From positions 62,001 through 126,000 of the forward strand of contig JAHBWY010000008.1 of the NCBI GenBank assembly GCA_019636735.1: 64,000 nt of DNA. The letters are read 5' to 3'. The translations under genes and the position numbers were made by a program. The notes under the pieces were generated by a model that worked only from the letters and a program-made list of their open reading frames with translations, searched no databases and was not told the DNA's origin. This document shows, one piece after another, positions 1 through 9,733 of the stretch (within the stretch, counting starts at the first letter, position 1; each line of letters starts with the position of its first letter). This DNA is from Phycisphaeraceae bacterium. GTDB taxonomy: Bacteria > Planctomycetota > Phycisphaerae > Phycisphaerales > SM1A02.

Positions 1-2877
1 GCGGAACACGTCAGGGAATTCGAGTTCCCAGTGGAAGAACCGCAGTGATCCGGCGAGCTCGCGCGCGATGGTGCGCGCGTCTTCGGTCGGCGCGGCGAAC
101 TCGGTCGGGAGCGGACAGTCGTCGATTCGATCACCCGGCCAGAACCAGATCGCGCACCAGAGGTCCAATGCGTCCTTGAGGCGCGTGAACGCTTGCGTCT
201 CGCGGAGCGCCCGAAAGCGGCGCGAGCGTTCGGCCGTTTCATGGACCGGCAACTCGTGCAGCGCGCGCAGGGCACGCTCGGCCTCGTCGTGGGCTGTCGC
301 CACAGCGGCCAGATCGGGCTTGAAGAGCATGTCGGCGCTGTCGATGAAGGCAATGAGGTCGGGCTTGACCACCTTCGACTTCCGCGTCGCGATCGCCTTC
401 GTGAATGCCTCCTTCGCGAAGTGGACGCCGTTGGCGTGGCTCTTGTCGCCGCCTTCGCGCTCCCATGCCATGACCGGGTAGTGCAGGAACTGGTCGAACC
501 AGGCGCCGACGAGCGAGTTGCCGCAGCGCACCTTGTGATCGAGGAACGAGAACGGCAGGTCGCGGTCCATCGTCTCGATCCAGAGGGCGAGTCGGCAGAG
601 TTCGGCTGCGAGCGGATCGAGATCGACGCCGTAGATGCAGCGCTCGACGACATGCCGGCGCAGGACTGCCTTGAGGCGCTCCTCGAAGCGGTCATCCTCG
701 GGGCGACAAGGCAGCTTCTCCTCGCGCAGCGGCTCGGCGCCGTTGTTCGCCGCGTGTGGCGCTGGCAGTCCGAGGATGTCGCGCAGTGGGCGGCCTATAT
801 CGCCCTCGAGGCGCCGGTGGTGCAGGATGGACTGGAAGAGAGCGTCGGTCAGGAACCGCAGCGCCGCGAGCGGGAACGAGCCCGAGCCACACGCCGGATC
901 GCACACCTTGAGCGAGAGAATCTCTTCGGGCCTCTTCGGGACCCACCGGTGCGGAGCAGCGTCGGTGTCGGGTAGGCCGTCGGCGCCTGTCGGCGGATCG
1001 AACGCGAGCGGGCGCAGCGTGCGGTGCACCGTGGGGATGGCGAGCTGCGGCTTGGTATAGAAGGTTCCGGAACCCTTGCGCGTGCCGCCCCAGCGGACGA
1101 GGTACCACTCACGGGGAAGGATGACGCGATCGACGAGCGCGCGTGCGGCACGGGCGAGAGCGGCCTCGTGCTGGAGCTGCCTTTCCGGCGTGAGACGGCC
1201 GCGTGGCTTCGGCACGATCCCCGCAACTTCGCAGGCGCGTCGCGCCCACTGTTCGGCGCGCGAGCGGGTGGTGTGGCGAATGCCCTCGGATGCTTCGGCG
1301 TCGTCCGCAACCTCCGGCTGCTCCTCCTCGGCGGCTGAATCCGACTCGGGGTCGCTGTCCTCGGAGTCCGCTTCGGCCCCGTCATCATCGTCCGCCTCCT
1401 CGGCGGCATCGTCGCCCTCCTCCTCGTCCTCGCTCCCAGCCTGCTTCTTCTGCTTCATCTTCTCGAGGAGCGCCTTCAGCGCGGCATCATCCATCGCCTC
1501 GAGCGTCGCCAGTGGAAGCGCTGGCTGATCGCCCACATTGAGGAAGATGACCGGCTGATCGCCGGGCGCAGCGCGGAGCTCATAGTCGAGTAGGCCCTCG
1601 TAGAGGATGCCGATGTACTCGTTGTCGAGTTCGGAAAAGTTGACCGGCGCTGCGACGAGCGTGCTGGACCGGCCTTGTCGGATGCGCACCTTCGTGCGCG
1701 TCAGCAGATCGAGGATCGCGTGGACATCGCGATCGGGGATGACCTCGGCGTCGAAGCAGTCGGTCTCGAACAGGTGCACCGCACGAGAGACGCCGTCGGC
1801 GGAGGCCGGGTCGCCCGGCTCGAAGAGTTCGCCGCCGTAGCGCGGGACGGGCAGAGCCTCATGGGCGCATCCGTCGTGGATCAGGCGAAAGAGCGCGAGC
1901 AGGTGCGGCCACCCCGAATGACAGCGGGCGAGCCGTGCAGGCGAGCGAACAAACTCGCGCTCGAGCCGATCGCGCAGGCCGCGGACGCTGTAGGCGGTGT
2001 GGTAGATCTCGTTGTCGGCGGGCAGCAGTTCGCGGGACTCGGCAAACAGCGTGACGACGATGCGCATGATCATGCGCACCGCTGCGCGGTACAGATCGGA
2101 CTGATCGATGGCACCGGCTCGTTCGTGCAGCGCCTGCTCGTGCGCCTGGGCAAGGATCTCAACGGCACGGCGAACGCGCTCGCCGAGGATGGCCGAGAGA
2201 TCGGATTGACCCTTGCGGCTGTCAAGGATCGCGCGAAGGAGCGGCGAAGGCTGATCGCGCTCCGGCGGTGTCCAAATCGTCGGGTTCAGGAGTGAGCGAA
2301 GGCCCGTGAGGCGCCGCGAGACGCCGCCCTCCTCGAACCAAGACTCGACATCCCACTCGACGGATGCGTGGAAGTCGATGCCCGCAAAGATAAGCCGCCA
2401 CTGCTCGCCGTTCGTGAGGATGGCGAGACGCTCTCCGCCGGCGCGAAGCCATTGGAGCACCTGGCTGACGGTGCGGCGACCTCGCCCGATTCCGACGCGG
2501 GCGCCAGGCTCAAAGAACACCGGAAGCACAGCGCCGCGCGGTCCACTCCACAAGTGCCGCGGCCGGATCGTCTCGCCCGCCGAGCCGAGGCGCGACCATT
2601 CCGCGGGGACACTCGAACCCCGCTGCCAGGAGCCGTCGCCGCCCGCAAAGCCGCAGACCTTCTCAAGCACGAGGGCGACGAACTCGCCCGTCGAGGCTTC
2701 GCCGCCGTCCTGGCGCGTCGTGACCGCGCGTCGCAGTTCCTGTTCGCGAAACGACGGAAGCGGCTCAGGGTCCTCGGCGACGAGGTCGCGCAGGCGCTGC
2801 ATGTCGAGAAGCAGCCCCTCGTGGCGAAGGTCCTGCCACCAGGCAAGACGATCGATGCTCGACGCTTCGACGGGCAT
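1..2877 (-). CDS. drmMI: DISARM-type adenine-specific DNA methylase DrmMI (3' end outside window)
   Basis: The ATG overlaps the helicase stop codon by one base (TGATG), and the frame stays open for 959 codons to the window edge. The protein has an N-terminal alpha-helical part, an acidic Asp/Glu-rich linker at about residues 481-521, then an Eco57I/DrmMI-like N6-adenine methylase domain. I see KGSGTFYT shortly before SAM motif I, DPACGSGSF (660-668), and later YGVDLDPLAAELCRLALW and DHKVRCGNSLVG, which are typical of this family. The window stops just after FHWELEFPDVF, the segment that usually precedes the catalytic NPPW/NPPY motif, so the catalytic residues are not visible. In class 1 DISARM this enzyme marks host DNA. 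The helicase-methylase order fits, but drmA, drmB and drmC would lie outside, so a stand-alone type IIG-like pair remains possible. Confidence 0.75.
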   Translation of the reverse strand, partial: MPVEASSIDRLAWWQDLRHEGLLLDMQRLRDLVAEDPEPLPSFREQELRRAVTTRQDGGEASTGEFVALVLEKVCGFAGGDGSWQRGSSVPAEWSRLGSAGETIRPRHLWSGPRGAVLPVFFEPGARVGIGRGRRTVSQVLQWLRAGGERLAILTNGEQWRLIFAGIDFHASVEWDVESWFEEGGVSRRLTGLRSLLNPTIWTPPERDQPSPLLRAILDSRKGQSDLSAILGERVRRAVEILAQAHEQALHERAGAIDQSDLYRAAVRMIMRIVVTLFAESRELLPADNEIYHTAYSVRGLRDRLEREFVRSPARLARCHSGWPHLLALFRLIHDGCAHEALPVPRYGGELFEPGDPASADGVSRAVHLFETDCFDAEVIPDRDVHAILDLLTRTKVRIRQGRSSTLVAAPVNFSELDNEYIGILYEGLLDYELRAAPGDQPVIFLNVGDQPALPLATLEAMDDAALKALLEKMKQKKQAGSEDEEEGDDAAEEADDDDGAEADSEDSDPESDSAAEEEQPEVADDAEASEGIRHTTRSRAEQWARRACEVAGIVPKPRGRLTPERQLQHEAALARAARALVDRVILPREWYLVRWGGTRKGSGTFYTKPQLAIPTVHRTLRPLAFDPPTGADGLPDTDAAPHRWVPKRPEEILSLKVCDPACGSGSFPLAALRFLTDALFQSILHHRRLEGDIGRPLRDILGLPAPHAANNGAEPLREEKLPCRPEDDRFEERLKAVLRRHVVERCIYGVDLDPLAAELCRLALWIETMDRDLPFSFLDHKVRCGNSLVGAWFDQFLHYPVMAWEREGGDKSHANGVHFAKEAFTKAIATRKSKVVKPDLIAFIDSADMLFKPDLAAVATAHDEAERALRALHELPVHETAERSRRFRALRETQAFTRLKDALDLWCAIWFWPGDRIDDCPLPTEFAAPTEDARTIARELAGSLRFFHWELEFPDVFR

Positions 2878-5800
2878 CAGCGACGGGCCTCCGTCTCGCG
2901 GAAGCGGACGTCGATCGCCACGGGAAAGACGCTCGCCTCGCCGTCGAGAGCAAAGCGACGGGGAATCAAGCGATTGAGAATGCGCTCGCGCTCAAGACCG
3001 AGCTGCTCACGAATCTCCTCGTAGTGCCGCTTGCGGCGTTCAAGCTCCTCCCGCTTCCGCTCGATGGAGCGGTCGACCTCGTCGATCTCGTGGGCCGCGA
3101 AGCCGAGCAGCCCCTGCTGGAGATCCCGCTTCATCGTCTCGATCTCTCGCTCGAGGCGAGCGAGCGTGTTCTCCTCGACGAGCTTCGACACCTCGCCCTG
3201 CCGGCTGCGGTATCGTTCATCCTCTTGTCGGCGCGCTTCCTCACGGTCGGTCTCGAGTTGCGCACGCAGATCGTTCGTCAGCGCTTCGGCGGCGCGGACG
3301 AGATACTCGCGCAGCCCGGGTTCCACGTCGGCGAGGATCTCGCGGGCCCGCTCGAGCAACCCTTCATCATGCACCGGCCGGGCGCCTCGCAGCGTTCGGG
3401 CCGCAGCAGGTGGGAGCGGATCGCCGAGGCGGTCGCCACGGACGGGGAGCGCGATGGTTTCGACCCAGTGATGAAACGTCTCGCGCAGCTCGTTGACAGC
3501 GAGCTGCTCCACGCTGAGCAGGATGAGAGCGTCGGTGCCGGAAGGGATCTCACCGAAGCGGACGGTCCATCGAGAGACCTGTTGGTCGCTCGGGAAACGC
3601 CGTCGGGTGAGCGAGCCGAGCGCCTGCCGCATCATCGGATGGGCCAAGCTAAGCATCACGGTGTCGGGACGAGGATTGAAGACCTGCCGCGGTCCGACCT
3701 GCTCGAGGAATGGCGCCTGGCCAAAGGCCAGCGCTCGGAGCGGTCCACGGTTCCCGGGGCGCGCGCGGCGGCGAAGCGTGTCGTCAATCGTGTCGCGCCA
3801 TCCCGGCAGATCGGGATTCACGAGATCGAAGCGCCCGCCGTCTTGGGCGGAGGGCCGGATCTGCGGACGCCCGCCGCCGGGCGACATCGCCATCGCCGTC
3901 TCGAGCGTCTCGCGCATGGCGTCGCCGTCGAAGTCGATCGCCGCGGCGATTGCATCGAGATCGGCGACACTTCCGGCACGTTCCTCGGCGGGCGCTGTCG
4001 TGGCGTCGGCCTCGAACGACGCGCGGGTGCGGGCCTGCTCGATCTGGAAGTCGAGCGTCTTCTGCACCTCGACAAGCGGGGCACCTTCGATCAGACGCCG
4101 GTGCGTTGCCTCGTCGAAGAGTTCGCCCGTCGAGCCGAGGTCCTCGCGGATCTGGTCCACCTTGCGGATCACGTGATCGAGGAAGCGCAGGTCGTGATCG
4201 TCTTCACTCACGAAGTGGTGGATGGTCACGTCCCGCGCCTGACCATGGCGATCGAGCCGGCCGTTGCGCTGCTCGAGGCGCGACGGATTCCACGGGCAAT
4301 CGAAGTGCAGCATGTAGCGCGCGGTGCGCTGGAGGTTCAGACCCTCTGCTGCCGCGTCGGTTGCGACAAGAACGCGCACCGGCTCGGCGGGATTGTTGAA
4401 GGCCTCCTTTACCGACTCGCGGAGCTCGTCCTCCATCCCGCCGAAGAGGGTGATGACTCGCTCGGTGTCGCCGTAGCGCTCGCACAGCCGCCGCACGAGG
4501 TAGTCGAGCGTGGTCTTGTACTCGGTGAAGACGATGAGGCGCTCGTCGTCGCGCCAGCGGCCATCGCTGCGAAGCAGGCGATCGATGAGTTGCGTGAGCG
4601 CGGTGAATCGCGCGTCCGCCGCGGGATCCTGCTCGGAGAGCGGCGGCCCCTCAAGATCAAGCCCAAGTGACGCGACAGCGCGATCGAGCGCGGCGATCTC
4701 GGGGGACAGTTCGTCGGCGAACGGTCTGAGCCACGCACCCACGATCGTCGAAGCGGTCGCCTCGCGGGACTGCGTCTCGCGATCGTCGGAAGAATCCTCG
4801 GTGACGCTCCGCTGCGCCGCGGCGACCTCGGAGTCCGCCGCAGCTTCGAGCTTGGCGAGGCCCTCCTTGCAGCGGCGCCATGAATCGGCGAGAGCGATCG
4901 GACAGCTGAGGAGGCGCTTCCCGAGAATCTCTACCGCGAACCAACCTGCTCGGCGGCGGCTTCGTGAGCCTGTCGCCACGAGCGATCGCACTCGGCTACG
5001 GAACGAGTCGAACGCCCGGGCCACCGCTCTCTCGTCGGGCGCAAAGTCCAGCATGATGGCCTGCGGCGGCAGCCGTCGGCAAAACTTCGGCGGATCGGTC
5101 CGTGCGTTGATCTCGCGCTTGAGACGGCGTACGACGACCTGCTCGATGCGGGTCCGGGCCGCAGGCCCCAATTCGTCGACTTGGCTGAACCTCACAGGAT
5201 CGAGCGTCTCGAGCAGACCGGAGAACGATCGCGTATGGCCATTGTGCGGCGTAGCTGTCAGGAAGACGCGGTGCTCGAACTGGGGAGCGATCAGCCGCAG
5301 CATCCGGCAGAGGTCGCTGTCCTCGCCGAAGGGCGCCGGCATGAGATTGTGCGCCTCGTCGACGATGAGCAGGTCCCACGGCAGATGCGGAGAGTTCGGC
5401 GGCGTTCGGCACGCGGCGCGAAACTGCTCGTACACATCCGGCTGCCGCAGGTAGTGGTACGACGCGATGATCTTGGAGTAGGCCCGCCAGGGATTCGCGT
5501 CGGTTCCTGCCTGCCGCTTGAGCCGGTTGGTGGCCTCGCGATCGATTACGGTGAAATCGAGCGAGAACTTGTCCCACATCTCGTCGCGCCATTGGAGGCG
5601 AAGCGATGCGGGCGTCAGGATCAGCACTCGCTGGACGCGCCGGCGGAGAAGCAACTCGCTGAGGATGAGGCCCGCCTCGATGGTTTTGCCGAGGCCGACA
5701 TCGTCGGCGATGAGCAGGCTGACGCGCGGCATGCGCAGCGCCTTAAGCAAGGGAACAAGCTGGTAGTCCTCGACCTGGACCGCGCTGTGAAACGGCGACG

Positions 5801-6146
5801 AGATCGGCTGCCGATCGAGTGGGCCCTTCGCGTCCGGGTCGACGTACGGGAAGATGGCATCCCATCGCGCGGATCGGACGAGTGCGTCGAAGTCGTCCGC
5901 CGGCATTGGGTCCGATCGCGAGGCATCGGGCAGCGCCGTGGGATTGACCACCGACTTCCGCGGCTCAAGCTCCCAGATCAGCCGCTCGGTGGACGGCTGC
6001 TGGTCGTCCTTGTACTCCACCTCGACGAGGTGAAGTCGGCCATCGTGACCGTCGAACGCCGTCGCTCCCGCGATGATCCCGCGTCGATTGCGCACCGTGG
6101 CAACCATGCCGACGCGGGGCTGAGATGTTGAAGGTGATGGTGCCAT
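2877..6146 (-). CDS. drmD: SNF2-family helicase, probable DISARM DrmD
   Basis: This 1089-residue superfamily 2 helicase has a Walker A-type motif DDVGLGKT (148-155), DEAH (263-266) and motif III LTATPHNG (about 296). Its C-terminal helicase half shows IVFTEYKTTLDYL, VLVATDAAAEGLNLQ and NGRLDRHGQ. A charged coiled-coil-like region (about 930-1050) follows. Length and architecture match DrmD-like SNF2 helicases that head class 1 DISARM operons, where an adenine methylase follows. Here the methylase start overlaps the stop codon, so the two are translationally coupled. An HTH gene ends 18 bases upstream. The helicase call is firm. The DISARM assignment is inference from gene order, because the core drmA/drmB genes are not in view. 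Confidence 0.8.
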   Translation of the reverse strand: MAPSPSTSQPRVGMVATVRNRRGIIAGATAFDGHDGRLHLVEVEYKDDQQPSTERLIWELEPRKSVVNPTALPDASRSDPMPADDFDALVRSARWDAIFPYVDPDAKGPLDRQPISSPFHSAVQVEDYQLVPLLKALRMPRVSLLIADDVGLGKTIEAGLILSELLLRRRVQRVLILTPASLRLQWRDEMWDKFSLDFTVIDREATNRLKRQAGTDANPWRAYSKIIASYHYLRQPDVYEQFRAACRTPPNSPHLPWDLLIVDEAHNLMPAPFGEDSDLCRMLRLIAPQFEHRVFLTATPHNGHTRSFSGLLETLDPVRFSQVDELGPAARTRIEQVVVRRLKREINARTDPPKFCRRLPPQAIMLDFAPDERAVARAFDSFRSRVRSLVATGSRSRRRAGWFAVEILGKRLLSCPIALADSWRRCKEGLAKLEAAADSEVAAAQRSVTEDSSDDRETQSREATASTIVGAWLRPFADELSPEIAALDRAVASLGLDLEGPPLSEQDPAADARFTALTQLIDRLLRSDGRWRDDERLIVFTEYKTTLDYLVRRLCERYGDTERVITLFGGMEDELRESVKEAFNNPAEPVRVLVATDAAAEGLNLQRTARYMLHFDCPWNPSRLEQRNGRLDRHGQARDVTIHHFVSEDDHDLRFLDHVIRKVDQIREDLGSTGELFDEATHRRLIEGAPLVEVQKTLDFQIEQARTRASFEADATTAPAEERAGSVADLDAIAAAIDFDGDAMRETLETAMAMSPGGGRPQIRPSAQDGGRFDLVNPDLPGWRDTIDDTLRRRARPGNRGPLRALAFGQAPFLEQVGPRQVFNPRPDTVMLSLAHPMMRQALGSLTRRRFPSDQQVSRWTVRFGEIPSGTDALILLSVEQLAVNELRETFHHWVETIALPVRGDRLGDPLPPAAARTLRGARPVHDEGLLERAREILADVEPGLREYLVRAAEALTNDLRAQLETDREEARRQEDERYRSRQGEVSKLVEENTLARLEREIETMKRDLQQGLLGFAAHEIDEVDRSIERKREELERRKRHYEEIREQLGLERERILNRLIPRRFALDGEASVFPVAIDVRFRETEARR

Positions 6147-6164
6147 GGACAGAGCGTGCCGCGA

Positions 6165-6446
6165 TCACGCGCTTGGTGCGGGTCCCGATCGGGGCGATGC
6201 GGTCGAATCGAGCCAACGATCGATCGTTTCCTTTCTGAACCGCCAGTGCCGCCCGACCTTCTGGCCCGGGATCTTGCGCTCCTGCGCGAGCTTGTAGACC
6301 GTCGACTTGGGGAGCTTCAGGTAGGCGACAAGGTCGTCGATGGTGAAGACGGCATCCGCCCCCGTCTTGGAGACTCGACGCGAGCGAGGTGATCTGCCCG
6401 AGGTGCCCACGAAGGCGAGTGGACTTACCCTGACAGTTGATGTCAA
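6165..6446 (-). CDS. Excisionase-family (HTH_17/MerR-like) DNA-binding protein
   Basis: The core FTIDDLVAYLKLPKSTVYKL, followed by ERKIPGQKVGRHWRF and ETIDRWLD, is the classic winged helix-turn-helix of small excisionase-like regulators. The open frame begins with TTG at 6446, and a GTG at 6410 is an equally possible start, so the first dozen residues are uncertain. The gene sits 18 bases upstream of the helicase and is probably its first operon partner. Small HTH_17 proteins often precede defence operons, and a regulatory role is inferred from that. The short palindrome TGACA-N5-TGTCA at 6431-6445 overlaps the possible start and could be its operator. Confidence 0.7.
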   Translation of the reverse strand: MTSTVRVSPLAFVGTSGRSPRSRRVSKTGADAVFTIDDLVAYLKLPKSTVYKLAQERKIPGQKVGRHWRFRKETIDRWLDSTASPRSGPAPSA

Positions 6447-7153
6447 TTGCTGGGGCCGTCGAGGGGGCGATGGCGCGGGGAGTCACCGCGTTCGGCAAGT
6501 AGAAACCGTGGCCAAACTCTGTCACGGCAGAATTCGGACAGGCGAAAGAAAGTCTGTCTACCCTTGCGGCTGTTCCCGCGGCCATGAGTAAGCGATCTCT
6601 GCGTGGTAGGACCCATGGCCGCCGGTCCCTGCCCCGTCTGACACTGACGGAACCCCTTCGCGCGGACTGGCCCACCGATTCGCACCACACCGCTCAGGCC
6701 GCGCCGCCGATCGCCACAAGGTTCCGTCGGTTGTGTCAGGCGTCAGAGCGGCGCGCTGTCCCACCTGTCGCGCACCGCGCGATTCCTGCCCGCCGTGGCC
6801 CACGCCGGGTCATCTTCGAGTGCCGGCACCCCGCGCTGCGCCCGGCGCTGCGCGCCCCGCGCACCCTCGCACTTCCGCCGCAGAATCGCGCCAGCGCCAG
6901 CGCCAGCACCTTCGACTCCCCTCATGACCGCGCCCCGGCCTCAGCGCATCGTGACGCCATCCGTCCGGGAGTGCCCGGCAGGCGGCGGCTCAGGGGCGAC
7001 CGCGGCACCGGGTCAGAATCCGATTCGGGCATGGAATAGCCCTTGGAGACCGCTGTCCAGATGCCCGAACGGACCCCTCGTCCGGCACTGGGCCGGGCGA
7101 AGGAGATCCCAGGGATTGATGGACAGTTTCCGTCGTCCGAAAGGAGTGGACCC
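6447..7153. other. Intergenic region between divergent defence locus and secreted protein gene
   Basis: About 700 bases between the divergently read HTH gene and the secreted-protein gene. Open frames here are Arg/Pro-rich shadows with no recognisable domain. The region should hold the promoters of both flanking units. I see no tRNA, repeat array or clear terminator in it. Confidence 0.5.
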
Positions 7154-7633
7154 ATGCGTCTTGCCTCACTGCTCTTGCTCGCCGCGCTCGCCATCCTGAC
7201 GCGGCCCGCCTCGGCGGACTCGAAGTTCGCCTTCAGCATCAGCTTCGGAAATGGGTGGGCCACGCCAGCGCCAGTCGTCGCTCCGGTCTGTGCTCCCGTG
7301 GTCCCTGTCTGTCCGGCACCCGTGTACGCGCCGGTGGTCTACGCCCCCGTCGCCTACGCCCCGGTGAACTCATGCGGAGTGGCTCCGGTCACCGTGGTGC
7401 AGAGCACACCTGTCTTCGTCCAGCAGGGCTGGAGTCATGGCCGACGCGCACGCGTCGTGCAGAGCGGACCGCTGGTCGTGCAGCAGCCTGTGCTCGTGCA
7501 GCAGCCTGTGTTCGTGCAGCAGCCCGTCGTGGTGACTCATCCCGTCGTGGTCGCGCCCGCGGCGCCGGTCGTTCAGCCTGTCGCCCCCGTTCATGGCCAG
7601 TTTGCCCGAGCCTCCTTCGGCTGGCGACGCTGA
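7154..7633 (+). CDS. Secreted Val/Gln/Pro-rich repeat protein of unknown function
   Basis: The start ATG at 7154 is preceded by AAGGAG (7141-7146) and begins a clear signal peptide (MRLASLLLLAALAILTRPASA). The open frame extends upstream, but the ribosome site and signal peptide decide this start. The mature protein is low-complexity: Ala/Pro/Val blocks such as APVVYAPVAYAPV, then repeated VQQPV units (PVLVQQPVFVQQPVVV), and it ends in SFGWRR. Two Cys pairs occur in the first half. No domain is recognised. It is probably exported and structural or surface associated. A strong terminator follows at 7715, so it appears to be a single-gene unit. Confidence 0.7.
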   Translation: MRLASLLLLAALAILTRPASADSKFAFSISFGNGWATPAPVVAPVCAPVVPVCPAPVYAPVVYAPVAYAPVNSCGVAPVTVVQSTPVFVQQGWSHGRRARVVQSGPLVVQQPVLVQQPVFVQQPVVVTHPVVVAPAAPVVQPVAPVHGQFARASFGWRR

Positions 7634-7714
7634 CCGGCAACCGCGCGGCGCACCTTCGGGTGACGCGCGACACTGATCAACACTCACGATCCTTCGAGGA
7701 TTCCTCCTCTCAAT

Positions 7715-7738
7715 GGGCCCGGATGAAAGTCCGGGCCC
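7715..7738 (+). terminator. Rho-independent terminator after secreted repeat protein
   Basis: A perfect 9-base-pair GC-rich stem, GGGCCCGGA/TCCGGGCCC, closes a six-base TGAAAG loop and is followed by TTTC. It lies 81 bases after the stop codon of the upstream gene. Confidence 0.75.
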
Positions 7739-7803
7739 TTTCGCCGCGCGCGTGAGTGGCCGCGACGCAGTGAGCAAGCGTCGTCGGCACGAGCCTTGGC
7801 CGA

Positions 7804-8025
7804 TCAGATCGGCGTCTTGAATCCCATGGCCCTCACTGCACACCACCCTGCGGCACCCTCGAAGATGCCGAAGGCGCCACCCGCGGTTGCACCGAGCCCG
7901 GTGTAGAGCGCCCACTCCGCGCCCTGCGTCCACCACCACCCGAGCAGTGCGAGGCCCGCCACGAGCGAGGCCGTTCCGATGAGAAGCCGCACAGCCTTGC
8001 CCTTCGCATTGATGTTGCATTGCAT
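7804..8025 (-). CDS. Small two-helix membrane protein (DUF2892/YgaP-like)
   Basis: A 73-residue protein with two hydrophobic segments (about 14-30 and 38-62) separated by WWTQGAEWALYTG, ending GFKTPI. The start MQCNINAKGK, with an early Cys-containing N-terminus and RLLIGTASLVAGLALL, resembles the YgaP-type transmembrane domain (DUF2892) found alone in many bacteria. The ATG at 8025 is preceded by a weak GAGG. It points toward the terminator of the convergent secreted-protein gene. The function of stand-alone members is not known. Confidence 0.65.
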   Translation of the reverse strand: MQCNINAKGKAVRLLIGTASLVAGLALLGWWWTQGAEWALYTGLGATAGGAFGIFEGAAGWCAVRAMGFKTPI

Positions 8026-8236
8026 GAGGGGATCCTCGTTCGTGTGTGTCCGCGGTCGTCGCTTCGTTCGCTCGAGTGTCTCGTCGTTCGCGTCAGAACG
8101 CGTCGCGGCTTCACTGTCGGACTTGAGAGCCTGAACCGAAATGCAGGCCGCACGGGCGGACATTCGCGCGGCGGGTGATCCACGCTCGCGGCCCCCTCCT
8201 TCATCGGCACCGGGGCGCACGCCACGGCGCCGCTTC

Positions 8237-9733
8237 TCAGAAGAGGCAGTTCTTCGGTGTGCGCGGGAAGGGAATGCAGTCGCGGATGTTTCCGAGGCCG
8301 GTCGCGTAGGAGACGGTCCGTTCGAAGCCGAGCCCGAACCCTGCGTGCGGCACCGTTCCGTAGCGGCGCAGATCGCGGTACCACCAGTACGCCTCCTTCT
8401 CAAGCTTCATCTCGTCGATGCGGCGATCGAGCACATCCAAGCGCTCCTCGCGCTGACTGCCGCCGACGATCTCACCGATGCCCGGGGCGAGAATGTCCAT
8501 CGCCGCGACAGTGCGCTCGTCGTCGTTCAGTCGCATGTAGAAGGCCTTGATCTCCTTCGGGTAGTTCATGACGACCACCGGGCGCCCGACGAGCGTCTCC
8601 GTCAGGTAGCGCTCGTGCTCGCTCTGGAGGTCGATGCCCCACTTCACGGGGAACTCGAAGGAGTGTCCGCCCGCCACCGCCTTCTCGAGCGCCTTGATCG
8701 CGTCGGTGTAATCCATGCGCTCGAAGCTCGCCTCGACGAACTTCTCCAGGCGCTCGATGCAGCCCTTGTCGACGCGCTCGGCGAAGAAGCGGAGATCATC
8801 GCCGCGCTCCTCAAGCAGCGCGCGGAAGATCGACTTGAGAAGGCCCTCGGCCAGCGCCGCATCGGCGGCGAGGTCGGCGAAGGCGATCTCCGGCTCGATC
8901 ATCCAGAACTCGGCAAGATGACGGCTGGTATTCGAGTTCTCGGCGCGGAAAGTTGGACCGAAGGTGTACACCTTGGAGAGCGCCAGGCACCAGCACTCCA
9001 CATTGAGCTGGCCGCTCACGGTCAAATGCGACTCGCGTCCGAAGAAGTCCTGCGAGAAGTCGACTCCTCCCTCCGGCGTGCGCGGCAGGTTGGCAAGGTC
9101 GAGCGTGGAGACGCGGAACATCTCTCCCGCTCCCTCGCAATCACTCGCGGTCACGATCGGCGTGTGAATCCAGAAGAAGCCGTTCTCGTGGAAGAAGCGG
9201 TGGGTCGCCTGAGCGAGCGAGTTTCGCACGCGACCGAGCGCACCGAAGGTGTTCGTGCGCGGACGCAGGTGCGCGACTTCGCGCAGGAACTCGTAGGTGT
9301 GCGCCTTCGGCTGAATCGGATAGGTGTCTGGGTTCTCCACCCAGCCGTGCACGCGAAGTTCATCGACTTGGAGTTCAAGCGCAGGGACCTTGCCCTGCCC
9401 CGCGACGAGTTTGCCCGCCGCTTCGATCGAACACCCCGCCGTCAGGCGCGCCACTTCGCCTGCATAGTTCGCCAGCGTGTTCGGGACCACCAGTTGCAGC
9501 GTGTCGAAGCAGCTTCCGTCGGAGAGGCTCACGAAGGAGATGCCCGCCTTCGAGTCGCGTCGCGTGCGAACCCATCCGCGGACCACCACGCGCGGCGGCT
9601 CGATCACGGTGGGGTTGCGCCTGATCTCCGCCACCGACAGCACCGGGAGCGATGGATCGATGGCCGCCGGAGACTCGGGGTGGCGGGTCACGGCGAGCGG
9701 TCGCGCGGCAACGGGGGGTGTGGCAGGGGTCAT
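8237..9733 (-). CDS. asnS: Asparaginyl-tRNA synthetase
   Basis: A class II aminoacyl-tRNA synthetase that charges tRNA-Asn. The N-terminal OB-fold anticodon-binding domain shows [19 protein letters not shown]. Class II motif 2 is [16 protein letters not shown], and motif 3 is [15 protein letters not shown] near the C-terminus. The sequence follows the E. coli AsnRS pattern closely through to the end ([12 protein letters not shown]). The ATG at 9733 (MTPATPP) gives 498 residues. The open frame reaches an ATG at 9775, and either start adds a short non-conserved extension compared with the usual roughly 466 residues. No strong ribosome site decides between them. Confidence 0.95.
   Translation of the reverse strand: MTPATPPVAARPLAVTRHPESPAAIDPSLPVLSVAEIRRNPTVIEPPRVVVRGWVRTRRDSKAGISFVSLSDGSCFDTLQLVVPNTLANYAGEVARLTAGCSIEAAGKLVAGQGKVPALELQVDELRVHGWVENPDTYPIQPKAHTYEFLREVAHLRPRTNTFGALGRVRNSLAQATHRFFHENGFFWIHTPIVTASDCEGAGEMFRVSTLDLANLPRTPEGGVDFSQDFFGRESHLTVSGQLNVECWCLALSKVYTFGPTFRAENSNTSRHLAEFWMIEPEIAFADLAADAALAEGLLKSIFRALLEERGDDLRFFAERVDKGCIERLEKFVEASFERMDYTDAIKALEKAVAGGHSFEFPVKWGIDLQSEHERYLTETLVGRPVVVMNYPKEIKAFYMRLNDDERTVAAMDILAPGIGEIVGGSQREERLDVLDRRIDEMKLEKEAYWWYRDLRRYGTVPHAGFGLGFERTVSYATGLGNIRDCIPFPRTPKNCLF

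Noticed and set aside
3024-4670. 548-residue plus-strand open frame opposite the DrmD gene
   Set aside because: It lies wholly inside the helicase gene on the other strand. It is a compositional shadow rich in Leu, Glu and Arg with no domain, while the helicase has all its motifs.
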